Origin: Burkholderiales bacterium UBA2647
GTDB lineage: Bacteria > Pseudomonadota > Gammaproteobacteria > Burkholderiales > Burkholderiaceae_E
Length of the DNA stretch: 35,056 nucleotides
Reading direction: 5' to 3'
Assembly (NCBI GenBank): GCA_002359635.1
Contig: DENJ01000036.1
Location: 1 to 35,056 of the forward strand
Shown: piece after piece, positions 1-7,492 of the stretch
Position numbering within the stretch: position 1 is the stretch's first letter
Layout of the letters: every line of letters begins with the position of its first letter
Notes under the pieces: model-generated
Database searches by the model: none
The model's input: the letters and a program-made list of their open reading frames with translations, nothing else
Told to the model about the DNA's origin: nothing
Made by a program: the position numbers and the translations under genes

Positions 1-804
1 GAAGCTGAGAAGATCACCGTGGTACTACCGGTGAAACATTTTGATGATGATCATTTCGTCTTCATGGCCACAGCGCTCGGCACGGTCAAGAAGACGCCGC
101 TCACCGATTTCTCCAATCCCCGCAAGGCAGGCATCATCGCGGTCGATCTTGATGAGGGCGACTTTTTGATCGGCGCTGCAGTCACCGATGGCGCCCACGA
201 TGTGATGCTCTTTTCAGACGCCGCCAAAGCAGTGCGATTCGACGAAAATGATGTGCGTCCCATGGGGCGCGCGGCGCGGGGTGTCCGCGGCATGAGCCTG
301 GATGAGGGACAGCGGGTTATCGCCATGCTGGTTGCTGAATCGGAAACCCAGTCGGTATTGACGGCCACAGAAAACGGTTTTGGCAAACGAACGCCCATCA
401 GCGAATACACCCGTCATGGTCGGGGCACGAAGGGCATGATCGCGATTCAGACTTCCGAGCGAAATGGCAAAGTCGTTGCTGCCGTCTTGGTTAACCCGGA
501 TGATGAAATCATGCTGATCACCACCGGCGGTGTTTTGGTGCGTACAAGGGTTGCTGAAGTGCGTGAAATGGGTCGGGCAACCCAGGGTGTGACCTTGATT
601 GCGGTCGACGACGGATCAAAACTCAGTGGTCTGCAACGTGTTGTGGAATCCGACACCGAAAAACTTAGCAGCGATGATCCGGAAGGGTCGGCATCGCATG
701 ATCCGGAAACAGCACCCGGCAGCAAAGGATCGCTCGATCAGGCCCAGGCACCTGATAGAACCGGCGAAGGTCGTGAGCGTGGTGACGATCCCGATCAGGC
801 CTAA
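1..804 (+). CDS. gyrA: DNA gyrase subunit A, C-terminal part (5' end outside window)
   Basis: The reading frame is open from base 1, so the gene begins outside the window. The 267 visible residues belong to the C-terminal beta-pinwheel that wraps DNA around gyrase (type II topoisomerase, negative supercoiling). Blade-type motifs are visible, such as HFVFMATALGTVKKTPL near the start, then RAARGVRGM and GRGTKGMIAIQTS, ending with GRATQGVTLI. After about residue 210 the protein runs into a hydrophilic acidic tail of roughly 55 residues rich in Asp, Glu, Ser and Pro, a usual place for variation in GyrA. The catalytic breakage-reunion domain is not in the window. serC follows after 50 bases, the usual neighbour in Burkholderiales and Pseudomonas. 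Confidence 0.96.
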   Translation, partial: EAEKITVVLPVKHFDDDHFVFMATALGTVKKTPLTDFSNPRKAGIIAVDLDEGDFLIGAAVTDGAHDVMLFSDAAKAVRFDENDVRPMGRAARGVRGMSLDEGQRVIAMLVAESETQSVLTATENGFGKRTPISEYTRHGRGTKGMIAIQTSERNGKVVAAVLVNPDDEIMLITTGGVLVRTRVAEVREMGRATQGVTLIAVDDGSKLSGLQRVVESDTEKLSSDDPEGSASHDPETAPGSKGSLDQAQAPDRTGEGRERGDDPDQA

Positions 805-854
805 ACTGCGATCGATTGTTCAGGCTTTCAGACTTCTCAGAGGAGCCTTTGTTC

Positions 855-1985
855 GTGACAAGCCATCAAGCCCCTCATCGCGTTTTTAACTTCTCACCAG
901 GCCCCGCGGCACTGCCCACGGAGGTTCTGGAAAAAGCTGCGGCTGAAATGCTCGATTGGCGCGGCATGGGCGTTTCGGTCATGGAAGTCAGTCACCGAGG
1001 CAAGGACTTCATGGAAGTTGCCGCCAAAGCGAGCCATGATTTCCGAAGCTTGTTGAAGATTCCTGAGGACTATGCGGTTTTGTTCATGCAAGGCGGTGCC
1101 ATCGGCGAGAACGGCATCGTACCCCTCAACCTCATGCTCCCCCAAGGTAAAGCGAATTACTTGATCACCGGACAGTGGTCAGCCCGATCGGCAAAAGAAG
1201 CTTCGCGCTACGGCCAGGTGCAGATTGTCGCTAACGGCGCCGATGCGAAGGGACGTTACCAACGTTTGCCGACACGATCGGACTGGCAAATCGACCCGGA
1301 GGGTGCCTATTTCCATCTTTGCGTCAATGAAACCATCGACGGACTGGCCTTTGACGGCTTGATCGATCGTGGTGATGCGCCCTTTCAGGCACCGGCAGCT
1401 ATGCCTGTGGTTGCCGATGTAAGTTCAACGATACTCTCGGAGGCCCTGGATGTTTCCCAATTCGGCGTGCTTTATGGTGGCGCACAGAAAAACATCGGGC
1501 CCGCCGGATTGACTTTTGTCATTGTTAGAAAAGATCTCTTGGGGCGAGCCCATCCATTGTGTCCTTCTGCTTTCAATTATCAGATCGTTGCAGAAAACGA
1601 TTCGATGTACAACACACCACCGACTTACAGTATTTATCTCGCAGGGCTGGTTTTTGAATGGTTGATTGCTCAAGGCGGGGTCGAGTCAATCGCTAAGGTC
1701 AATGCACAAAAAGCCAGGCTTCTTTACGACACCATCGATCAAACTGATTTTTATTACAATCTGGTTGAGCCTGCGTACCGGTCAAAAATGAATGTGTGTT
1801 TTTTCCTGCGTGACGAAACTTTAAACACCCAATTCCTCAAGGAAAGTCAGGCATCAGGCTTACTCGCGCTCAAAGGCCATCGGCTTGTTGGCGGCATGCG
1901 TGCATCAATCTATAACGCAATGCCGCTTGCAGGGGTTGAGGCGCTCGTGGCCTTTATGAAAGCATTCGAGAAACGATATGGCTGA
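855..1985 (+). CDS. serC: Phosphoserine aminotransferase
   Basis: Converts 3-phosphohydroxypyruvate to phosphoserine with glutamate (PLP enzyme, cytoplasm), and also serves pyridoxal phosphate synthesis. The GTG start is chosen because AGGAG at 841-845 lies 9 bases upstream and the protein then begins just before the family's N-terminal motif RVFNFSPGPAALP (residues 9-21). A longer in-frame TTG at 816 has no such site. The product is 376 residues, close to the family size of about 360. The PLP lysine is K212 in GGAQKNIGPAG, and HRGK (47-50) and the ADVSST stretch (187-192) are also typical. It overlaps pheA by 8 bases, which suggests translational coupling in a serC-pheA-hisC-tyrA-aroA operon. 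Confidence 0.96.
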   Translation: MTSHQAPHRVFNFSPGPAALPTEVLEKAAAEMLDWRGMGVSVMEVSHRGKDFMEVAAKASHDFRSLLKIPEDYAVLFMQGGAIGENGIVPLNLMLPQGKANYLITGQWSARSAKEASRYGQVQIVANGADAKGRYQRLPTRSDWQIDPEGAYFHLCVNETIDGLAFDGLIDRGDAPFQAPAAMPVVADVSSTILSEALDVSQFGVLYGGAQKNIGPAGLTFVIVRKDLLGRAHPLCPSAFNYQIVAENDSMYNTPPTYSIYLAGLVFEWLIAQGGVESIAKVNAQKARLLYDTIDQTDFYYNLVEPAYRSKMNVCFFLRDETLNTQFLKESQASGLLALKGHRLVGGMRASIYNAMPLAGVEALVAFMKAFEKRYG

Positions 1986-3063
1986 GGCGCAAAACACACT
2001 TGCTGACCTGCGTGTGTCGATTGACGCGGTTGATGATGCATTACTCGCGCTCATTTGCAAAAGAGCGGCGCTTGCGAAGTCGGTCGGGCATTTAAAAGAG
2101 GATCACAAGGCGCCGATCTGGCGACCGGAACGCGAAGCCCAGATCATTCAACGCCTCAGACAGGCCAATACAGGGCCCCTGGCTGGTGACCGGATCGAAT
2201 CGATCTGGCGCGAAATCATCTCGGGTTGTCGAGAAATTGAACGTAGACTGCGCGTCGCCTTTCTGGGACCTTCGGGTACCTTTTCGGAAATCGCCTTACT
2301 TAAACAGTTCGGTCATGGCGTTGAACCGGTTTCCTGCTCCAGTATTGATGAAGTCTTTCGCACCACCGAGGCGCAACAAGCCGATTTTGGCATCATTCCG
2401 GTTGAAAACTCCTCAGAAGGCGCGGTCAATCGCTCGCTTGACCTGATGCTGCAATCAGCCTTGGTGATCAGCGCCGAAGTTTCCCTGCCTGTGAAGCATA
2501 ATTTGCTGAGCTTGCATCACGATCTGGAAAACATCACAAAAGTCTGTGCGCATCCCCAAGCGCTAGCACAATGTGCTACCTGGCTCGACAAACACATGCC
2601 CGCTGCGCAGAGGATTCCAGTGTCCTCAAATGCCGAAGGAGCACGACTTGCCTCGCAGGCCCCCGATACGGCAGGTATCGCTTCCGAGCTTGCTGCAGCA
2701 CGATATGGTTTAAATATCACTTGTGGATCCATTCAGGACGACCCCCATAATCGAACCCGATTTGCTGTGATCGGTCGCTATGCCTGCGCAGCCTCCGGGA
2801 TGGATCAGACATCCTTGATTCTTTCCGTACCCGATAAGGCTGGTGCGGTACACAGCCTTATCGAGCCGCTTGCGCGACACGGTGTTTCGATGAAGCGCTT
2901 TGAGTCCCGACCCGCACGTCAGGGCACCTGGGAATATTATTTTTATATCGACATCCTCGGTCATCAGAGCGATGCTTCGGTCGCAGCAGCGCTTGAGGAG
3001 TTGCGGCAACGCGCCGCATTCATCAAGATCATCGGTTCTTATCCGCGCGCCCATGAAGCATGA
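1978..3063 (+). CDS. pheA: Bifunctional chorismate mutase / prephenate dehydratase
   Basis: P-protein of phenylalanine synthesis, turning chorismate to prephenate and then to phenylpyruvate. Three parts are seen in its 361 residues: an AroQ-type helical chorismate mutase (about 1-90), a prephenate dehydratase domain (about 92-270) beginning RVAFLGPSGTFSE and containing the catalytic TRF motif at 260-262 in DPHNRTRFAVIG, and a C-terminal ACT domain (about 278-355) with the ESRP motif at 309-312 that in this family takes part in feedback binding of phenylalanine. Feedback inhibition by Phe is therefore likely. The ATG lies inside the end of serC. hisC begins 25 bases after its stop. Confidence 0.96.
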   Translation: MAEAQNTLADLRVSIDAVDDALLALICKRAALAKSVGHLKEDHKAPIWRPEREAQIIQRLRQANTGPLAGDRIESIWREIISGCREIERRLRVAFLGPSGTFSEIALLKQFGHGVEPVSCSSIDEVFRTTEAQQADFGIIPVENSSEGAVNRSLDLMLQSALVISAEVSLPVKHNLLSLHHDLENITKVCAHPQALAQCATWLDKHMPAAQRIPVSSNAEGARLASQAPDTAGIASELAAARYGLNITCGSIQDDPHNRTRFAVIGRYACAASGMDQTSLILSVPDKAGAVHSLIEPLARHGVSMKRFESRPARQGTWEYYFYIDILGHQSDASVAAALEELRQRAAFIKIIGSYPRAHEA

Positions 3064-3088
3064 GGATCGCGTTAAAAGGTATCAGCTC

Positions 3089-4228
3089 ATGACAGCAAGT
3101 AGGATTCTTGATCAATCGCCGGCCTATGTCCGTGCAATCTCGCCCTATCGCGCGGGCAAACCAATCGAGGAACTTGCCCGCGAATACGGTTTAAATCCGC
3201 AAGCCATCGTGAAGCTTGCGTCCAATGAAAATCCGCTCGGCATCCCGGCTTCGGCACTTGCAGCCATGCAAGCGGCAGCAGCCGATCTGGGTCGCTATCC
3301 GGACTCTAATGGCTTTGAACTTAAAACAGCACTTGCGAAAAAGCATCGGGTCCCGAGCGAGTGGATAACGCTCGGTAACGGTTCGAACGATGTGCTTGAA
3401 TTGGCAGCGCGCGCGTTCCTGCAGCCAGGTCTCGCTTCGATCTATGCACAACATTCATTTGCGGTGTATGCCCTCGCGACACAGGCCATCGGGGCCAGAC
3501 ATGTGGTTGTTCCTGCCAAAGATCTGGGGCACGATCTCGACGCCATGGTCAAGGCGATCGATGCCGATACAAGAATCATTTTTGTTGCAAACCCGAATAA
3601 TCCAACCGGCACCTTTCTTGAAGCAACAAGAATTGATGCGATGCTCAAGCAAATTCCGCCACAGGTGGCTGTGGTGCTTGATGAGGCCTATAGCGATTAT
3701 CTGCCGCCACAAGTGCGGATGGATAGTGTGGCCTGGGTCCGCAATTTTCCCAATCTAATCGTTTCGCGCACCCTCAGCAAAGCCTATGGTTTGGCTGGGT
3801 TACGCATCGGCTACGCGATCGCTCAAGAAAGTATTACCGATTTGATGAACCGATTGCGCCAGCCTTTCAACGTCAATAGCCTTGCGCTTGCTGCTGCAAC
3901 AGCAGCCTTGGAGGACGACGCTTTTCTTGCCAAGAGCTATGCACTTAATCGCCAGGGTCTCGAACAACTGCAATCAGCCTTTAACGCCATGCAGCTGCCC
4001 TACCTGCCCTCTTATGCAAATTTTGTCCTGGTAAAGGTTGGCAATGCTGCGGCCGTCTATGAATCGCTGCTGCGCGCTGGCGTGATTGTTAGGCCGGTTG
4101 CCAATTACGGCCTTCCTGAATGGTTACGGGTCTCTGTTGGACTGCCCGAGGAAAACGAGGCCTTCTTAGCCGCGCTTGCAAACGCACTTCATATCCCTGC
4201 CCCTCAATCACACACGAAAACGCCGTGA
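3089..4228 (+). CDS. hisC: Histidinol-phosphate aminotransferase (hisC2 type)
   Basis: PLP aminotransferase of fold type I, 379 residues. In this gene neighbourhood (pheA-hisC-tyrA) such enzymes often also transaminate aromatic 2-oxo acids, so it may serve phenylalanine/tyrosine as well as histidine synthesis (inference from context). Motifs: KLASNENPLG (43-51), NPNNPTGT (168-175), the VVLDEAYSDY stretch (195-204) and the PLP lysine K231 in SRTLSKAYGLAGLRIGY. The ATG at 3089 follows AAAAGG with about 9 bases of spacing. An ATG at 3053 would add 12 residues but overlap pheA and lacks a good site. Its stop overlaps the GTG of tyrA. Confidence 0.94.
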   Translation: MTASRILDQSPAYVRAISPYRAGKPIEELAREYGLNPQAIVKLASNENPLGIPASALAAMQAAAADLGRYPDSNGFELKTALAKKHRVPSEWITLGNGSNDVLELAARAFLQPGLASIYAQHSFAVYALATQAIGARHVVVPAKDLGHDLDAMVKAIDADTRIIFVANPNNPTGTFLEATRIDAMLKQIPPQVAVVLDEAYSDYLPPQVRMDSVAWVRNFPNLIVSRTLSKAYGLAGLRIGYAIAQESITDLMNRLRQPFNVNSLALAAATAALEDDAFLAKSYALNRQGLEQLQSAFNAMQLPYLPSYANFVLVKVGNAAAVYESLLRAGVIVRPVANYGLPEWLRVSVGLPEENEAFLAALANALHIPAPQSHTKTP

Positions 4229-5115
4229 CGGGCACGCTTTTGAGGCAGATTGGGATTATCGGCGTCGGCATGATCGGTGCCTCGGTAGCCGCCGCCGTGA
4301 GGTCGCGCGAGATTACCACTCGAATCGTGGCCTACTCGCCGGGCGAAGACGCCAAGATTGCGCTTGCCGCAGGCTGGATCGACCATGTTTGCGAGCAGGC
4401 AACGGATTGTTTGGAAGGCTCCGATCTGGTGGTTTTGAGTGCGCCCGTGAGCTCGATCATGCACTTGATGCCCCTGATCGCTCAGTGCTTGGCGCAACAA
4501 GCCAGTGAGGGTAAACCGCTTACCAGATTGACGGACACAGGCAGCAGCAAGCAAGGCATTGTGGCCGCTTCCGAAGCGCTTGGTCCCAATAAAGCCGTTT
4601 TTGTTCCAGCCCATCCGATCGCAGGCTCAGAGCGACGCGGCGCCGCGGCAGCCAATCCGGATTTGTTTGTGAATCGCATGGTGCTGCTTTGCCAAGGGGA
4701 TGACATAGCGGTTGAAAGTTTCAATGTCGTGAGCCGCTTTTGGCAGTCGCTTGGCGCGCGTACTGCCACGATTCACGCAAAGCTTCACGATGAGGTCTAT
4801 GCCGAAGTGTCCCACTGGCCGCATGCAGCAGCCTTTGCGCTTTGTCTTGGCATCGCGCGCGGCCCGCTAGCCGAGCACAGTGTGGCGCGTGCCGGAGCCG
4901 GGCTTAAGGACACCACAAGAATCGCAGCCAGTGATCCAGCACTCTGGACCGATATTTTATTGTCCAATAAAGCGGCGACGCTTGCTTCAGCACAACGCCA
5001 TCGACAAGCACTCAGCGATCTTATTGAGCGCATTGAACAAGACGACCGCGCAGCGCTCGTCGAACTGCTCACCAAGGCCTCACAATGGCGACAAGGGCTC
5101 CAGGACCTTGCTTGA
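4225..5115 (+). CDS. tyrA: Prephenate dehydrogenase
   Basis: NAD(P)-dependent oxidative decarboxylation of prephenate to 4-hydroxyphenylpyruvate (tyrosine branch), 296 residues, monofunctional. The N-terminal Rossmann motif IGIIGVGMIGASV is near residues 9-21, followed by the family signatures LTDTGSSKQGIV and FVPAHPIAGSERRG. The start is taken as the GTG that shares four bases (GTGA) with the hisC stop. An upstream in-frame ATG at 4120 would overlap hisC by more than 100 bases and add sequence that does not fit the family. A TTG at 4240 is also possible. In Pseudomonas the tyrA and aroA parts are fused in one protein. Here they are separate, with 122 bases between. Confidence 0.93.
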   Translation: MTGTLLRQIGIIGVGMIGASVAAAVRSREITTRIVAYSPGEDAKIALAAGWIDHVCEQATDCLEGSDLVVLSAPVSSIMHLMPLIAQCLAQQASEGKPLTRLTDTGSSKQGIVAASEALGPNKAVFVPAHPIAGSERRGAAAANPDLFVNRMVLLCQGDDIAVESFNVVSRFWQSLGARTATIHAKLHDEVYAEVSHWPHAAAFALCLGIARGPLAEHSVARAGAGLKDTTRIAASDPALWTDILLSNKAATLASAQRHRQALSDLIERIEQDDRAALVELLTKASQWRQGLQDLA

Positions 5116-5237
5116 GACCCTCATCTCAGCACGATCCCCGCCTTAGCGATTTGCTTTGCGTATGCTGCGCCTTTCGTCGAGGCTCGTCACAACATGATTA
5201 AGGTTTTCCCTTCATCGCCTTTCCGAGGAGATTTTGC

Positions 5238-6575
5238 TTGAACGCTGCCACGCAACCCAACCGGGAATCTTTACTTGCCACAGGCGGCAGCAACCCCTTG
5301 CGAGGCACCATACGCGTGCCCGGCGATAAGTCGATTTCGCATCGCGCGATCATGCTGGGAGCGATCGCTGAAGGCGAAACCCAGGTAAGCGGTTTTCTCG
5401 AAGGCGCAGATGCCATCTCCACCATGAATGCATTCCGAGCACTCGGGGTGCGCATCAAGGGTCCCGAGCAGGGTCAGGTGAAGGTGCTAGGACTTGGCAT
5501 GCGCGGCCTAACCGGGGCTGATCATGACCTTGACTGCGGCAATGCAGGCACCGCGATGCGACTCATGATGGGTTTGCTCGCAGGGCAAAACTTTTCCAGC
5601 ACGCTGATGGGCGACGAGTCACTTTCCAAGCGACCGATGCGGCGGGTTGCGGATCCTCTCGCGATGATGGGTGCGCAAATCGTCACCCGCGAAGGCAGAC
5701 CGCCCGTGCGTATCCTGGCGAGCTCGGGGCTACATGGCATCGATTATTCGATGCCGATCGCGAGCGCCCAAGTAAAATCCGCCCTGCTGCTTGCCGGTCT
5801 TTATGCGGAAGGATTCACCCGAATTCACGAGCCTGCACCCACGAGAGACCACACCGAACGCATGCTCAAGGGGTTTGGTGTGAAGCTTGATATCGATGGT
5901 GCCGCTCGCAGCCTTCAAGGCGGCCAAAAGCTGCATGCCTGTGAGATCGATATCCCAGCAGATGTTTCCTCAGCCGCTTTTTTTCTCGTGGCCGCCTCGA
6001 TTATTCCCGGTTCGGATCTGATCCTGGCGCATGTCGGTATGAATCCGACCCGAACCGGCATTGTCCAGATCCTGAAGCTGATGGGTGCCCGTATCGACCT
6101 GATGAACCCAAGGGAAGTCGGCGGTGAACCCGTTGCCGATCTGCGCATCAGGTCGAGTCAACTCAAAGGCATCGAGGTTCCAAGCTCACTGGTTCCTTTG
6201 GCCATCGATGAGTTTCCGGTGTTGTTTGTTGCCGCTTGTTTCGCAGCGGGTCGAACCACGGTCCGTGACGCTGAAGAACTTAGGGTGAAAGAGTCTGACC
6301 GCATCGCGGCCATGGAAGCCGGTCTGATCGCGTGCGGCGCAAAAGTCCAGGCGACTGCCGACGGCATGATTATCGAAGGTCAACCCGACGGAAGCTTTAA
6401 CAGCTGCGTCATTGAATCGCTGGGAGATCATCGCATTGCGATGGCCTTTGCAGTCGCGGGCCAACGTTCGGCGCAGCACATCACCATTCTAGATACGAAC
6501 AATGTCGCCACCTCATTTCCGGGCTTTGTCGAACTGGCGAGATCCTGCGGGATGCAGCTCAGGCAGCAGTCATGA
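5238..6575 (+). CDS. aroA: 3-phosphoshikimate 1-carboxyvinyltransferase (EPSP synthase, class II motif set)
   Basis: Sixth step of the shikimate pathway: shikimate 3-phosphate plus PEP gives EPSP. 445 residues. The TTG start follows GAGGAG (5225-5230) with 7 bases spacing, and there is no in-frame ATG nearby. It carries all four class II marks: GDKS (29-32), SAQVK (176-180), RDHTE (203-207) and NPTR (269-272). At the glyphosate-determining loop it reads GNAGTAMR (101-108), so the key glycine is Gly as in sensitive class I enzymes rather than Ala as in CP4. Glyphosate response cannot be told from this. The sequence resembles the AroA half of the Pseudomonas TyrA-AroA fusion more than the PGSKSISNR-type AroA that I know from most Burkholderiales. 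Confidence 0.95.
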   Translation: MNAATQPNRESLLATGGSNPLRGTIRVPGDKSISHRAIMLGAIAEGETQVSGFLEGADAISTMNAFRALGVRIKGPEQGQVKVLGLGMRGLTGADHDLDCGNAGTAMRLMMGLLAGQNFSSTLMGDESLSKRPMRRVADPLAMMGAQIVTREGRPPVRILASSGLHGIDYSMPIASAQVKSALLLAGLYAEGFTRIHEPAPTRDHTERMLKGFGVKLDIDGAARSLQGGQKLHACEIDIPADVSSAAFFLVAASIIPGSDLILAHVGMNPTRTGIVQILKLMGARIDLMNPREVGGEPVADLRIRSSQLKGIEVPSSLVPLAIDEFPVLFVAACFAAGRTTVRDAEELRVKESDRIAAMEAGLIACGAKVQATADGMIIEGQPDGSFNSCVIESLGDHRIAMAFAVAGQRSAQHITILDTNNVATSFPGFVELARSCGMQLRQQS

Positions 6576-6619
6576 GACCAGCGATCGTCTGTGGATTGAT
6601 CGCCGGTCTCAGGATCGAT

Positions 6620-6649
6620 CCCCGCTGCGCCTTGAGCGTCTGAGCGGGG
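6620..6649 (+). promoter_or_regulatory. Inverted repeat just upstream of the cmk start
   Basis: CCCCGCT (6620-6626) and AGCGGGG (6643-6649) are perfect 7-base complements around a 16-base loop. The right arm ends 5 bases before the cmk ATG and includes its only G-rich candidate ribosome binding sequence, so the hairpin could restrict translation start. No U-tract follows, so it is not a standard terminator. The long loop makes it weak. The role is inference only. Confidence 0.3.
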
Positions 6650-6654
6650 TTGGG

Positions 6655-7335
6655 ATGACAAAGGCTGTACCTGTGCTTACGGTTGACGGACCGACCGCAT
6701 CCGGTAAAGGCACCCTGTCGCGAAAGCTTGCCAGCGCACTCAATTTTCATTACCTCGACTCGGGTGCACTTTACCGATTGCTCGCCCTGCACCTTGACCA
6801 TCAAGGTATCAATCCGAAAACGCCAATTGCAGACCAGGAGCTTGAGCAGTTGGCAAGCCTTCTGCCGGTGATTTTTTATGAAGACCGGATCGTGCTCGAG
6901 GGCCAGGATGTCACGGACGCGATTCGTGAGGAACGCGTGGGCAGCCTCGCTTCGGAGTTTGCTGCCAAACCCGCAGTGCGCCGAGGATTGCTCCAACGAC
7001 AATGGACCTTTCGCTCGGCGCCCGGATTGGTCGCTGACGGGCGCGATATGGGTACGGTTGTCTTTCCGGATGCCGCGTTAAAAGTATTCCTTGTTGCCGA
7101 CGTTGAAGAGCGCGCGCGCCGTAGAACTAAGCAGTTGATCGAAAAAGGAATTTCTGTTAACTTTGACGATCTGCTTGCTGATTTAAGGGCTCGGGATGCG
7201 CGCGATCAATCGCGCGACATTGCGCCTTTAACACCGGCGTCCGATGCGCGTCTACTCGATGGTAGTTTTCTCAGTATCAGTGAATCGGTACAACAAGTGC
7301 TCCAATGGTGGATGGCCATCGCTAAGATTGCCTAG
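6655..7335 (+). CDS. cmk: Cytidylate kinase
   Basis: Phosphorylates CMP and dCMP with ATP in the cytoplasm. 226 residues, normal for the bacterial family. The P-loop is DGPTASGKGT (11-20), followed by YLDSGALYR (33-41) and the signature DGRDMGTVVFP (128-138), with the Arg-rich EERARRR lid region around 151-157. The ATG is chosen because the protein then starts directly before the P-loop strand. The open frame continues upstream to 6502 inside aroA, but that stretch is the aroA coding sequence in another frame. The binding site is poor (GGGG/GGG just upstream) and is partly held in an inverted repeat. A strong terminator follows at 7369-7399. Confidence 0.95.
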   Translation: MTKAVPVLTVDGPTASGKGTLSRKLASALNFHYLDSGALYRLLALHLDHQGINPKTPIADQELEQLASLLPVIFYEDRIVLEGQDVTDAIREERVGSLASEFAAKPAVRRGLLQRQWTFRSAPGLVADGRDMGTVVFPDAALKVFLVADVEERARRRTKQLIEKGISVNFDDLLADLRARDARDQSRDIAPLTPASDARLLDGSFLSISESVQQVLQWWMAIAKIA

Positions 7336-7368
7336 CCATCGGGCAATCGGCTTTAGCGGAAACCGGGT

Positions 7369-7399
7369 CTTTGCTGGCGCTCGCTGGCAAAGGTTTTTT
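7369..7399 (+). terminator. Rho-independent terminator after cmk
   Basis: A 10-base-pair stem (7369-7378 with 7383-7392, including two G-T wobble pairs) closes a GCTC loop and is followed by one G and six T residues (7394-7399). This is the clearest intrinsic terminator in the window. It lies 33 bases after the cmk stop and about 93 bases before rpsA, so rpsA should have its own promoter downstream or depend on readthrough. Confidence 0.75.
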
Positions 7400-7417
7400 A
7401 ACACCGCTGGCCGTTTT

Positions 7418-7437
7418 CGTCGGACACCAACCCGACG
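7418..7437 (+). promoter_or_regulatory. Possible leader hairpin upstream of rpsA
   Basis: CGTCGG (7418-7423) pairs with CCGACG (7432-7437) around an 8-base loop, about 55 bases before the rpsA start. Translation of rpsA is known to be autoregulated through structured leaders in gammaproteobacteria. Whether this small hairpin does anything comparable here is a guess. I see no convincing -35/-10 pair in 7400-7492. Confidence 0.25.
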
Positions 7438-7492
7438 GTAACCTGATCCAATCAACGGTCGGCGCGAGTAGCACCCATCCAAGGAAATTATT

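Noticed and set aside
2900..3088. Long upstream extension of hisC
   Set aside because: It would overlap pheA by over 160 bases and adds non-family sequence; the ATG at 3089 with AAAAGG fits better.
6559..7002. Minus-strand open frame of 147 codons across the aroA end and cmk
   Set aside because: It lies opposite conserved coding sequence, shows no family features and is a shadow of cmk.
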